12,724 nucleotides of DNA from assembly GCA_026985975.1 (NCBI GenBank), contig JALSPL010000232.1:1-12724 (forward strand). Reading direction: 5' to 3'. Shown piece after piece: positions 6,168 to 12,322 of the stretch. The notes under the pieces were generated by a model. That model did no database searches. It was not told the origin of the DNA and worked only from the letters and a program-made list of their open reading frames with translations. This DNA is from Anaerolineae bacterium (lineage in GTDB: Bacteria; Chloroflexota; Anaerolineae; J102). Numbering within the stretch: the stretch's first letter is position 1; the number at the start of each line of letters is the position of its first letter. The translations under genes and the position numbers were made by a program.

Positions 6168-7587
6168 CTTTTTCTCCTATGGGAATCTCGACGCGCACCA
6201 GCGCTCCTCGGTCGGGACGATTGCGCACGATGATGTCGCCGTTCAACAACAGCGCCCGATCGCGCATGTTGTACAATCCGTAGCCGGGCGTCAGGTCTTT
6301 GGGCAGCCCCACGCCGTCATCCTCGATCTGCAAAAACAGGCGGGCGTTTTCCTCCAGGCCCGCGGTGATCTGTACATGCGAAGCATGGGCGTGGCGAATG
6401 ATGTTGCTGAGGGACTCGTTGGCGATGGCCAGTAGATGCCCGACCTGCAACGAACTCAGGGCCATGTCGGGCGGCAGGTCCAGGCGCAGCGTCACCTCGG
6501 CGAAGGAATCCAGAGCGCTGGCCGCCACCACCTCGCGCAACCCCTCGGCCAAACTCTGACCCGATGACCGCACCTGCAATTGTCCGAGATGGCGCCGGAT
6601 GTCCGCCACGGCCTGATCCAGATGCGCCATGGCCTGCTGCACGAACGCAGCAGCCTCCCGGCAGTTTTTCTTGGCGATATTGCGATGAGCCGATTGCAGC
6701 AGCAGGCCCGAGGCGTACACCGTCTGCAATGTGCCGTCGTGCAGTTCCCGGCCAATGCGCTCCCGCTCCGCCAGCAAGATCTGCGTCTCTTCCATGCCCG
6801 CGATGTGCCGATCGAGTTCGACATGGAAGACCTGAAGCGAGCGCAGGATGGCGTATGCGAGCACTAACCCCAGCAAACTGCGATACACCTGCACCGGCAA
6901 CAGCGTCAGCGCCTGCAAGTTCTCCTGATTGAAAACCGACGCCGGGAAAAAGGGGGCGGCGGGCACGATAAAGCCGCCGAAAAACGCGTATCCCAACAAG
7001 GCCAGCCCCGCCAGACGCAGCATCGAGATAATGTCGGGCATGTTGAAAGGAGCGATGGCTTTTTGCGCCTGGGAGCGTAGGCTATAGGCGGCCACCACCG
7101 CCCCGGGAATGCCCAGAAAGTAACGGGCCATGACGGCGCTATCGCGATGCCAGGCCTCCAGATGTCCAGGCTGCGCCACCGTCAGCGCCGGCCCCACCAC
7201 CCAGAAAAGCCACAGCAAGAACATGCCCAGGGGCAGAAATCGAACGTAACGCCATCGTCCCGGCAACGGACGCAGACTCTCGACGCCGAACTGGAAGAGA
7301 AAGGCGAAGGACATGGCCAGAATAACGGTCTGGGCGGTGGTGAGCAAATGGATGATGGGAGACGGAAGGTATTGGGCCTGGATGGGAATGAAAATATCGC
7401 CCCACTCATTCAGGGCGTGGGCGTAGCCAAAGGCGGCCAGCCAGTGCAACCGCCGGGCCAGGGGCAAGCGGCTGTAACGCAGCGATTGCAAGGTGATGGC
7501 CAGCCCCAGCACAAAAAAGACCTGCCCGTAAATGAACAGGATAATCTCATCGTTCAGCTCGAAAAACTGGTGAATGGCGTCAATCAT
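6136..7587 (-). CDS. Membrane sensor histidine kinase, HisKA_3 type
   Basis: From the ATG at 7587 the product has 483 residues. About seven hydrophobic segments fill the first ~255 residues (from IILFIYGQVFFVLGLAI to LLGLVLAYAILRSLQVF), with no PAS or HAMP domain I can recognise. The dimerisation box is RERIGRELHDGTLQTVY, phospho-acceptor H283, as in NarX/DesK-type kinases. The ATPase domain has NESLSNIIRHAHA (N390) and DDGVGL (D423). It should phosphorylate the regulator encoded next. Start choice: a strong promoter lies at 7640-7668, so the TTG at 7704 would be outside the transcript. The ATG at 7587 has no good ribosome site, and an in-frame GTG at 7632 sits almost at the predicted transcript start, so leaderless initiation there is possible. 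Confidence 0.92.
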   Translation of the reverse strand: MIDAIHQFFELNDEIILFIYGQVFFVLGLAITLQSLRYSRLPLARRLHWLAAFGYAHALNEWGDIFIPIQAQYLPSPIIHLLTTAQTVILAMSFAFLFQFGVESLRPLPGRWRYVRFLPLGMFLLWLFWVVGPALTVAQPGHLEAWHRDSAVMARYFLGIPGAVVAAYSLRSQAQKAIAPFNMPDIISMLRLAGLALLGYAFFGGFIVPAAPFFPASVFNQENLQALTLLPVQVYRSLLGLVLAYAILRSLQVFHVELDRHIAGMEETQILLAERERIGRELHDGTLQTVYASGLLLQSAHRNIAKKNCREAAAFVQQAMAHLDQAVADIRRHLGQLQVRSSGQSLAEGLREVVAASALDSFAEVTLRLDLPPDMALSSLQVGHLLAIANESLSNIIRHAHASHVQITAGLEENARLFLQIEDDGVGLPKDLTPGYGLYNMRDRALLLNGDIIVRNRPDRGALVRVEIPIGEKDETFTAFVGG

Positions 7588-7639
7588 ACGGGCGTGTGGG
7601 GAGGGCGAGAGCAGGGGCGAGGATGGCTTCACGTCCTGA

Positions 7640-7668
7640 AGTATAACGAATTCGGAATAATCTAGCAA
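7640..7668 (-). promoter_or_regulatory. Sigma-70-type promoter of the kinase-regulator operon
   Basis: TTGCTA (complement of 7663-7668), a 17-base spacer and TATACT (complement of 7640-7645) make a near-consensus promoter on the minus strand. The predicted start is near 7633. Confidence 0.75.
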
Positions 7669-7752
7669 TGAAGCACAGCCAGACGGGCGCAGTTCCTCTG
7701 GCAACCTCTGTGATCCTCTTTGATTCTGGCCCGATCAGGTTGGGACGCGCTC

Positions 7753-7791
7753 CAAAAGAGAAAACCCGACAGCCGATAGCCGCCGGGCTTT
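7753..7791 (-). terminator. Probable terminator of the glutamate dehydrogenase transcript
   Basis: On the minus strand AAAGCCCGGCGGC pairs with GCTGTCGGGTTT, with a wobble and a bulge, and continues into TTTTCTCTTTT (7753-7764). It lies about 145 bases after the gdh stop and separates gdh from the kinase promoter. Confidence 0.75.
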
Positions 7792-7935
7792 CCTTCCCAC
7801 ACTACAAGGAGATACACTCGCCAGGAGAATAACTACACTTCTATTCAAGCACATGGCGACTGTATGCGCTATGATTCATATCATAATCAAGCGAATAGGG
7901 GCTGTGATTTGCACCGATTGACTATTGTCCGCCGG
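7792..7935. other. Untranslated 3' region of gdh; nothing clear
   Basis: These 144 bases lie between the gdh stop and its terminator. They are AT-richer than the genes and hold a short imperfect palindrome around TGATTCATATCATAATCA (7871-7888). I see no supported gene or promoter. Confidence 0.4.
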
Positions 7936-9195
7936 TTATGGATAAATGCCGCGAGCTTCCACTGCATCGACCACGCGCTGGATGGCGATAGTGTAGGCCG
8001 CGGTGCGCATATCGATGTTTTTATCCTGCGACGCCCGCCAGACATGCTCGAAGGCTTCCGCCATCAAGCGCGTGAGACGTTCCAACACTTCGCCCTCGGC
8101 CCAGAAGAAGGATTGCAGGCCCTGCACCCATTCGAAATAGGAGACGGTGACGCCTCCGGCGTTGCAGAGGATGTCGGGCACGAAGCGAACGCCTTTATCC
8201 AACAGAATGCGTTCGCCTTCCATGGTGCACGGCCCGTTTGCGCCTTCGGCGATGAGCCGGGCCCGAATATCAGGCGCCACCCGTTCGTCGATCTGCCCTT
8301 CGAGGGCGGCGGGGATGAGCACATCGCAGGGGGCGGTTAGAGTTTCGCGATTGTCGATGCGGTCGCTTCCCGGAAAATCAATGACCGTGCCTGTTTCGGC
8401 CACATGGGCCAGCAATCCGGGAATGTCAAGGCCGTTGGCGTTGTAGACGCCGCCATTGACATCGCTGACGGCGACGATCTTGCAGCCATGCTCCCACATT
8501 TTATGCGCCGCCACCGAGCCGACGTTGCCAAAGCCCTGCACGGCCACCCGCGTATCTTCCGGTTTCATATCCAGCTTTTTCATCATGGCCGTGGCGGTGA
8601 TGGTGACGCCGATGCCGGTGGCTTCAGCCCGGCCCAGAGAGCCGCCGATGCTAAGGGGTTTGCCGGTGACCACCGCCGGAGTGGTGTAGCCGTGGGCCAC
8701 TGAGTAGGTGTCCATGATCCAGGCCATGACCTGCGGATTGGTGCCCACATCGGGCGCGGGAATGTCGCCTTCGGGGCTGATGAGCAGGCTGATGTCATTG
8801 GCGAAGCGACGAGTGAGCCGCCGCAGCTCATTGCGAGAAAGCTGGTTGGGATCCACGGCGACGCCGCCTTTGGCTCCGCCATAGGGCAGATTCATCAGCG
8901 CGTTTTTCCAGGTCATCCACATCGCCAGCGCCCGCACTTCATCCAGATTCACATCGGGATGATAGCGAATGCCGCCCTTGGTGGGCCCGCGCACCGTGCT
9001 GTGATGCACGCGATAGCCAGTGAACATTTTCATTCTGCCATCATCCATGTATACCGGGAAATGAACGATGAGCTCCCGTTTCGGGGTTTCCAGATAAGCC
9101 ACCAGATCTTCGTCGAGATCCATGTGAGCGATGGCTCGCTCGAATTGGGCCAGGGCGACATCCGATGCGCTGTAACGGCGCTTCATTGCACTCAT
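7936..9195 (-). CDS. gdhA: Glutamate dehydrogenase (Glu/Leu/Phe/Val dehydrogenase family)
   Basis: The 419-residue enzyme has the usual length of hexameric bacterial and archaeal GDH. It interconverts glutamate with 2-oxoglutarate and ammonia using NAD(P). Visible substrate residues are K73 (PTKGGIRYHP), K97 (TWKNAL) and catalytic K109 (PYGGAKGGV), plus D149 (APDVGTN). The Rossmann motif is GFGNVG (221-226), with acidic D245 (VAVSDVNGG) after the second strand, which leans towards NAD(H). S351 lies in VTVSYFEW. The start could be the ATG at 9195 or the one at 9186 (MKRRYSA); GGAGG lies 14 bases before the first, a long gap. A promoter is visible at 9244-9272 and a terminator at 7753-7791, so it is probably monocistronic. 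Confidence 0.97.
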   Translation of the reverse strand: MSAMKRRYSASDVALAQFERAIAHMDLDEDLVAYLETPKRELIVHFPVYMDDGRMKMFTGYRVHHSTVRGPTKGGIRYHPDVNLDEVRALAMWMTWKNALMNLPYGGAKGGVAVDPNQLSRNELRRLTRRFANDISLLISPEGDIPAPDVGTNPQVMAWIMDTYSVAHGYTTPAVVTGKPLSIGGSLGRAEATGIGVTITATAMMKKLDMKPEDTRVAVQGFGNVGSVAAHKMWEHGCKIVAVSDVNGGVYNANGLDIPGLLAHVAETGTVIDFPGSDRIDNRETLTAPCDVLIPAALEGQIDERVAPDIRARLIAEGANGPCTMEGERILLDKGVRFVPDILCNAGGVTVSYFEWVQGLQSFFWAEGEVLERLTRLMAEAFEHVWRASQDKNIDMRTAAYTIAIQRVVDAVEARGIYP

Positions 9196-9243
9196 TAGTC
9201 TAAAATTGTCCTCCGGAGAGTAGAAGATAAGATGCCAGCGGAT

Positions 9244-9272
9244 TTTATCAGACTAGCGGCTGAAGTTGCCAA
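9244..9272 (-). promoter_or_regulatory. Promoter of gdhA
   Basis: TTGGCA (complement of 9267-9272), 17 bases, GATAAA (complement of 9244-9249) on the minus strand. The predicted start is near 9237, giving a leader of about 42 bases. Confidence 0.6.
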
Positions 9273-9284
9273 ATCATCGATGAT
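9273..9284. promoter_or_regulatory. 12-bp palindrome abutting the gdhA -35
   Basis: ATCATCGATGAT is a perfect palindrome directly upstream of the -35 hexamer. It is placed as an operator or activator half-region would be; the binder is unknown, and a 12-bp palindrome can occur by chance. Confidence 0.35.
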
Positions 9285-9333
9285 GGTGACGCACTCGCGG
9301 CGGGCTTTGAGCTTGCCACGAAGGCGATTGCCG

Positions 9334-9774
9334 TCATTGGCGGCGCAGTCGCAGGAAGGTGCGGGCGTCGGGCCCGGACTGGCGGCGAAAGATGGGTTGC
9401 GAATGGCCCGCCAACGCGTCCATGATGCGCTCACGATGTTTGGGAATGAGATTTGCCGGCAGCGCCGCCGGCGAAAAGAAACGATTGGCGTCGGTCTCAG
9501 AGGTGACCTGCTGCAGCTCGCCGCCGGTGATGACGCAGCGGAAGAGAAAAATCAGCTCGTCTTTGCCTGGTTTGCTGTAAATCCCCACCAGCTTCTCCAT
9601 CCGCACCTGTAAACCTGTTTCTTCCATCACCTCGCGCAGGATGGCTTCATCAGGCCTTTCTCCGGCTTCAATGCGCCCGCCCGGCAGATTCCACAGATCC
9701 ATATCCCGCCGGTGGCCCAGCAGCACGCGCCCCGTCTCATCGAAAATGATGGCGAACGCTCCAAGCAATGTCAT
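9334..9774 (-). CDS. NUDIX hydrolase
   Basis: From the ATG at 9774 the product is 146 residues. The NUDIX box G33-x5-E39-x7-REVMEETGL (to L55) is complete, so it should hydrolyse a nucleoside diphosphate linked to another group, with Mg at the REVMEE glutamates; the substrate cannot be told. Its start is like MutT/ADP-ribose types (AFAIIFDETGRVLLGHR, DLWNLPGG). A longer frame from a TTG at 9819, three bases after the pfk stop, would translate the pfk terminator hairpin as GGGAPPP, so I prefer the ATG. No ribosome site precedes that ATG; the terminator U-run does. Expression must come from read-through or coupling to pfk. Confidence 0.9.
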   Translation of the reverse strand: MTLLGAFAIIFDETGRVLLGHRRDMDLWNLPGGRIEAGERPDEAILREVMEETGLQVRMEKLVGIYSKPGKDELIFLFRCVITGGELQQVTSETDANRFFSPAALPANLIPKHRERIMDALAGHSQPIFRRQSGPDARTFLRLRRQ

Positions 9775-9777
9775 GAT

Positions 9778-9807
9778 AAAAAGCGGGGGCGGCGCGCCGC
9801 CCCCGCT
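9778..9807 (-). terminator. Terminator of the phosphofructokinase gene
   Basis: A perfect 26-bp GC-rich palindrome (9782-9807, centre GGCGCGCC) is followed on the minus strand by TTTTT. It begins 16 bases after the pfk stop and ends four bases before the NUDIX ATG. Confidence 0.9.
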
Positions 9808-9822
9808 GGCCTGCTGCAAATG

Positions 9823-10995
9823 CTAATAAAGGAACATCGGTTTGCCCTGAACGTGAGATATCTTGGGCCGATATTCGTCCACGTCGTAAAATTCCGACAC
9901 ATCCACGCGTTTGAGGCCGCGAGTGCTGTAATCGGCGGCGACGTGGGTGTAACGCCCCTCGCGTAGCGCCACCATGCGCCCGGTGATGCCGCGGGTGGCC
10001 AGATTGACCGCCAGCGTGCCGAAATTGGCGGTGACGATGCGATCCAGGGCGTCGGGCGCGCCCGAGCGCATGAGATAGCCCAGTTGCTGATAGATGATAT
10101 TCTCGCCGGTGATCTCCTTGATCTTCTGGCCGACCATATAACCGATGCCGCCCAGTTTTCTATGCCCGTACGCATCGGCTTCGCCTGTTTCCAGCACCTC
10201 GCCGCCCAGAGGATAAGCGCCCTCCGAGATGGTCATCATGGCGTAATGGCTGGGATTGCGCTGCTTGTCCTCGATGAGAAGACGCGCCAGTTTTTCGACG
10301 TCGAAGGGCACTTCCGAGATGATAGCCCGATCGACATCGGCGCAAAAAGCGGTGATGAGGGAGGTTTCGCCCGAGTTGCGGCCAAACAGCTCCACCACCC
10401 CGATGCGCTCGTGCGAGCCCACCGAGGTGCGCAGGTTGGTGATCATCTCCACCGAACGAGTCACAGCCGTGCTGAAGCCGATGCAATAATCGGTGCCATA
10501 CACATCGTTATCCATGGTCTTGGGAATGGAAACAACAGGAAAACCTTCTTTGTGAATGCGGGCGCCATAGCCCAAGGTGTCGTCGCCGCCAATGGGTATG
10601 AGTACATCGATGTTCAACTGCTCAAGGGTTTGCAGCACCTTTTGGGTGGTGTCCAAAGTGCCGTCTTCGTTGACGGGGAAGTCGTCGGGATTGAGAAAGT
10701 CAGGCAGATGATCGGGTCTGACGCTGCCGGGCCGGGTGCGGGAGGTGTGCAGAATGGTGCCGCCGGTGCGGTCGATCTTGCGCACCATCTGGGTATTCAG
10801 CTCGATAACCCACTGGCCCCAACTGGCGGGGTCGTCATGATTATAGCGCAGCGGGCCCGCCCAACCGCGACGAAAGCCCAAAACGCGCCAACCTTCATCT
10901 ACCGCCCGGCGCACGACCATTTTGATGGCGGGGTTCAGGCCGGGAACATCGCCACCGCCTGTGAGAACCGCTAATGTTTTCTTTTTTGCGCTCAT
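9823..10995 (-). CDS. pfp: 6-phosphofructokinase, probably pyrophosphate-dependent
   Basis: The 390-residue product phosphorylates fructose 6-phosphate to the 1,6-bisphosphate in glycolysis. It starts at the ATG at 10995 with GAGG seven bases upstream. Motifs in order: GGGDVPGLN (13-21) for phosphate donor binding, GGDDT (136-140), PKTMDND (158-164) with catalytic D162, and SEGA (257-260). In the PFK superfamily a second Asp in GGDD together with the Lys of PKT marks PPi use, while ATP enzymes have GGDG there. The length and TMDNDVYGTD fit the group III (actinobacterial/Chloroflexota) lineage. PPi use would make the step reversible. Donor specificity is inferred from these residues only. It is followed by its own terminator and then the NUDIX gene; no convincing promoter is visible upstream. 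Confidence 0.93.
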   Translation of the reverse strand: MSAKKKTLAVLTGGGDVPGLNPAIKMVVRRAVDEGWRVLGFRRGWAGPLRYNHDDPASWGQWVIELNTQMVRKIDRTGGTILHTSRTRPGSVRPDHLPDFLNPDDFPVNEDGTLDTTQKVLQTLEQLNIDVLIPIGGDDTLGYGARIHKEGFPVVSIPKTMDNDVYGTDYCIGFSTAVTRSVEMITNLRTSVGSHERIGVVELFGRNSGETSLITAFCADVDRAIISEVPFDVEKLARLLIEDKQRNPSHYAMMTISEGAYPLGGEVLETGEADAYGHRKLGGIGYMVGQKIKEITGENIIYQQLGYLMRSGAPDALDRIVTANFGTLAVNLATRGITGRMVALREGRYTHVAADYSTRGLKRVDVSEFYDVDEYRPKISHVQGKPMFLY

Positions 10996-11007
10996 TTTTT
11001 TGCCTCG

Positions 11008-11069
11008 TTGAAATAAATGATGGCCTGGCTCATTTTCCGCTAGGGTTGAACCATGCCTTGAATAAATGA
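11008..11069. repeat. Two copies of TTGAA(A)TAAATGA in the pfk leader
   Basis: TTGAAATAAATGA (11008-11020) and TTGAATAAATGA (11058-11069) lie in the same orientation about 50 bp apart, just upstream of pfk. They could be paired regulator sites or the scar of a small duplication. Confidence 0.4.
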
Positions 11070-11098
11070 GATCAATGTCGGGGTTAAGGCCATAGAAA

Positions 11099-11135
11099 AC
11101 CCGCAGGAGGGGCGACGACGCTGTCTCCGGCGGGT
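11099..11135 (-). terminator. Hairpin with U-run in the pfk upstream region (attenuator or stray terminator)
   Basis: ACCCGC plus GGAG (11099-11109) pair with CTCC plus GCGGGT (11125-11135) with one internal mismatch. On the minus strand the stem is followed by TTTTC, giving it terminator form about 100 bases before the pfk start. No minus-strand gene ends here, so it could be a leader attenuator. A promoter upstream of it is not clear. Confidence 0.45.
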
Positions 11136-11139
11136 ATTT

Positions 11140-11155
11140 ATGCTAAGTTTAGCAT
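11140..11155. promoter_or_regulatory. Palindrome ATGCTAA-GT-TTAGCAT, candidate operator
   Basis: A perfect 7+7 bp inverted repeat with a two-base centre, in the AT-rich stretch upstream of the pfk hairpin. It is too tight to fold well as RNA, so a dimeric repressor site is the better guess. Weak -10-like bases (CATAAA on the minus strand) overlap its edge. Confidence 0.45.
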
Positions 11156-11191
11156 GTTTTGAAATGCCGGGCAAGCATGACCGAGGCGCTG

Positions 11192-11332
11192 GCGCGTTTC
11201 AGTTTTGGGACAAATTCCCAAAGCGGACGCCTGGCCACTGCCGCCATCACCACGAGGTGAGCCTCGGGGCTACCAGCCCAGGGCGGAGGCGGCAGAACAA
11301 AATCTGGCATTCGCCCCAATTTTGAAACACGC
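11192..11332. repeat. Nested inverted-repeat element of about 140 bp
   Basis: The 27-bp ends 11192-11218 and 11306-11332 are inverted copies matching at 20 of 27 positions without gaps. Inside lie CTGCCGCC (11238-11245) against GGCGGCAG (11288-11295), then GGGCT-ACC-AGCCC (11267-11279). The left arm also contains the palindrome at 11204-11222. No reading frame is convincing, and I see no target-site duplication. It may be a decayed MITE, a REP-like element or a structured RNA. Confidence 0.5.
11204..11222. promoter_or_regulatory. Palindrome TTTGGGA-CAAAT-TCCCAAA
   Basis: A perfect 7-bp inverted repeat around five bases, about 160 bp upstream of the Crp/Fnr promoter. It could be a regulator site or simply part of the larger inverted-repeat element that contains it. 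Confidence 0.35.
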
Positions 11333-11370
11333 CCCAGAGTGACCAGACGCTTTCCTGCACCCGGTGAATG

Positions 11371-11379
11371 TGGTACACT
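11371..11379 (+). promoter_or_regulatory. Extended -10 promoter of the Crp/Fnr gene
   Basis: TGG-TACACT is an extended -10; the bases 17 upstream (TTTCCT) are a weak -35. The predicted start is near 11386. Because it overlaps the upstream in-frame ATG at 11368, it favours translation from 11407. Confidence 0.5.
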
Positions 11380-11406
11380 ATTCTCATCATCTCCCCCGCT
11401 GTTTTT

Positions 11407-12120
11407 ATGAGCCTCAAACCCGCTGTTCCCGACCTCATCGACCGCATGAGCCGCCTGGAGCATTTCAGTATGCTCTCACCGACGGATCTGGCTGCGATTA
11501 TTGCCATTGGCCGGGTGGGCCAGGCGGATGAGGGGCAGCGATTTTTCGGAGAGGGGGAGCCCTGCGCCGGTCTCTATGTGCTGCTCTCGGGCCGCGTGCA
11601 TCTGCACAAGGTCGGGCCCGAGGGGCGGGAGCATATCATGACGGTGCTGAATCCGGTGACCATGTTCAACGAGGTGGCGGTGCTGGATGGCGGCGTCAAT
11701 CCGGCCACGGCCATGGCCGCGCAGAAATCGGCGTTCTGGCGGGCGGACAGGGAGGATTTTCTGGCGCTGATCGGGCGTTATCCGGCGGTGGGACTGGGGA
11801 TGCTGCCCATCCTGGCCCGGCGCAACCGCGAGCTGGTGACCCGCTTCGAGGATCTCTCCTTTCGCACCGTGCGCGCCCGCACCGCCAAGCTGCTGCTGGA
11901 GCTCAGCCATTTTGGCCAGCGGCCCATCGATCGCCACGCTCATTCGGTCAACACCCTGGCGGCGCAGATATGCACAGCGCCCGAGGCGGTCAGCCGTTCT
12001 ATCACCTTCTTCAAAGTAAACGGTTATATCCTCAGCTCCCGCAGCAAAATCGCGGTGAGGGAGCCTGCCAGGCTGGCGGAGCTGGCCCACATCGAGCCGT
12101 GTGAGTCGTGTCCTGACTGA
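11407..12120 (+). CDS. Crp/Fnr-family transcription regulator
   Basis: From the ATG at 11407 the product has 237 residues (an in-frame ATG at 11368 would add 13). A cNMP-binding beta roll spans about 17-130 (LEHFSMLSPTDLAAI, LYVLLSGRVHLHKVG, FNEVAVLDGG), then the long dimer helix and a winged helix-turn-helix at about 182-204 (NTLAAQICTAPEAVSRS). In the phosphate-binding cassette the Glu is kept (E89), but the cAMP-contacting Arg-Ser is replaced by VNPATA, so cAMP binding is unlikely. There is no N-terminal Cys cluster as in FNR; the only close Cys pair is C232 and C235 in the tail (EPCESCPD). The signal could be heme, redox, NO or another ligand. The FNR-type site 34 bases after its stop suggests it controls the next gene. 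Confidence 0.92.
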   Translation: MSLKPAVPDLIDRMSRLEHFSMLSPTDLAAIIAIGRVGQADEGQRFFGEGEPCAGLYVLLSGRVHLHKVGPEGREHIMTVLNPVTMFNEVAVLDGGVNPATAMAAQKSAFWRADREDFLALIGRYPAVGLGMLPILARRNRELVTRFEDLSFRTVRARTAKLLLELSHFGQRPIDRHAHSVNTLAAQICTAPEAVSRSITFFKVNGYILSSRSKIAVREPARLAELAHIEPCESCPD

Positions 12121-12153
12121 GGGGCGTGGTTGGAGGGGAAATATCTGGATGAA

Positions 12154-12167
12154 TTGACAAAAGTCAA
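12154..12167 (+). promoter_or_regulatory. Perfect FNR-type site TTGAC-AAAA-GTCAA
   Basis: A 14-bp perfect palindrome with the half-sites and four-base gap of FNR-family operators (FNR itself prefers TTGAT-N4-ATCAA). Its centre is at 12160.5, exactly -41.5 from the start predicted by the -10 below, the class II activation position. Confidence 0.7.
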
Positions 12168-12186
12168 TGACTTCCATGCGTCATTC

Positions 12187-12195
12187 TGCTACATT
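12187..12195 (+). promoter_or_regulatory. Extended -10 promoter for the gene at 12323
   Basis: TGC-TACATT gives a predicted start at 12202. No -35 hexamer is evident at the normal distance; the FNR-type site takes that place, as expected for an activator-dependent promoter. Confidence 0.55.
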
Positions 12196-12209
12196 GGAGA
12201 TGGACCAGC

Positions 12210-12284
12210 GAGGCTTCGCCTCCCGCGTCCCATGAAGAAAGAGGCATGCAGAATCCGGCGGTTTTGTCGAAAATCGCCGGATTC
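12210..12284 (+). other. Two hairpins in the leader of the 12323 gene
   Basis: Hairpin 1: GAGGC-TTC-GCCTC (12210-12222), within the first 21 transcribed bases. Hairpin 2: GAATCCGGCG (12251-12260) against CGCCGGATTC (12275-12284), extended inside by a G-U and four A-U pairs to a 4-base loop. There is no U-run, so it is not a terminator. A 120-base leader with a 15-bp stem may stabilise the mRNA or control translation. Confidence 0.55.
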
Positions 12285-12322
12285 GACGCCTGAATCGCTA
12301 TCCTCATCCCCGTGGAGGCGCT

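Noticed and set aside
7852..7920. Small plus-strand frame near ATGGCGACTGTATGC
   Set aside because: Only about 22 codons, no properly spaced ribosome site and no sign of function.
11149..11463. Minus-strand frames (104 and 86 codons) in the pfk-crp gap
   Set aside because: They translate the inverted-repeat element and overlap the Crp/Fnr gene; no ribosome site or recognisable domain.
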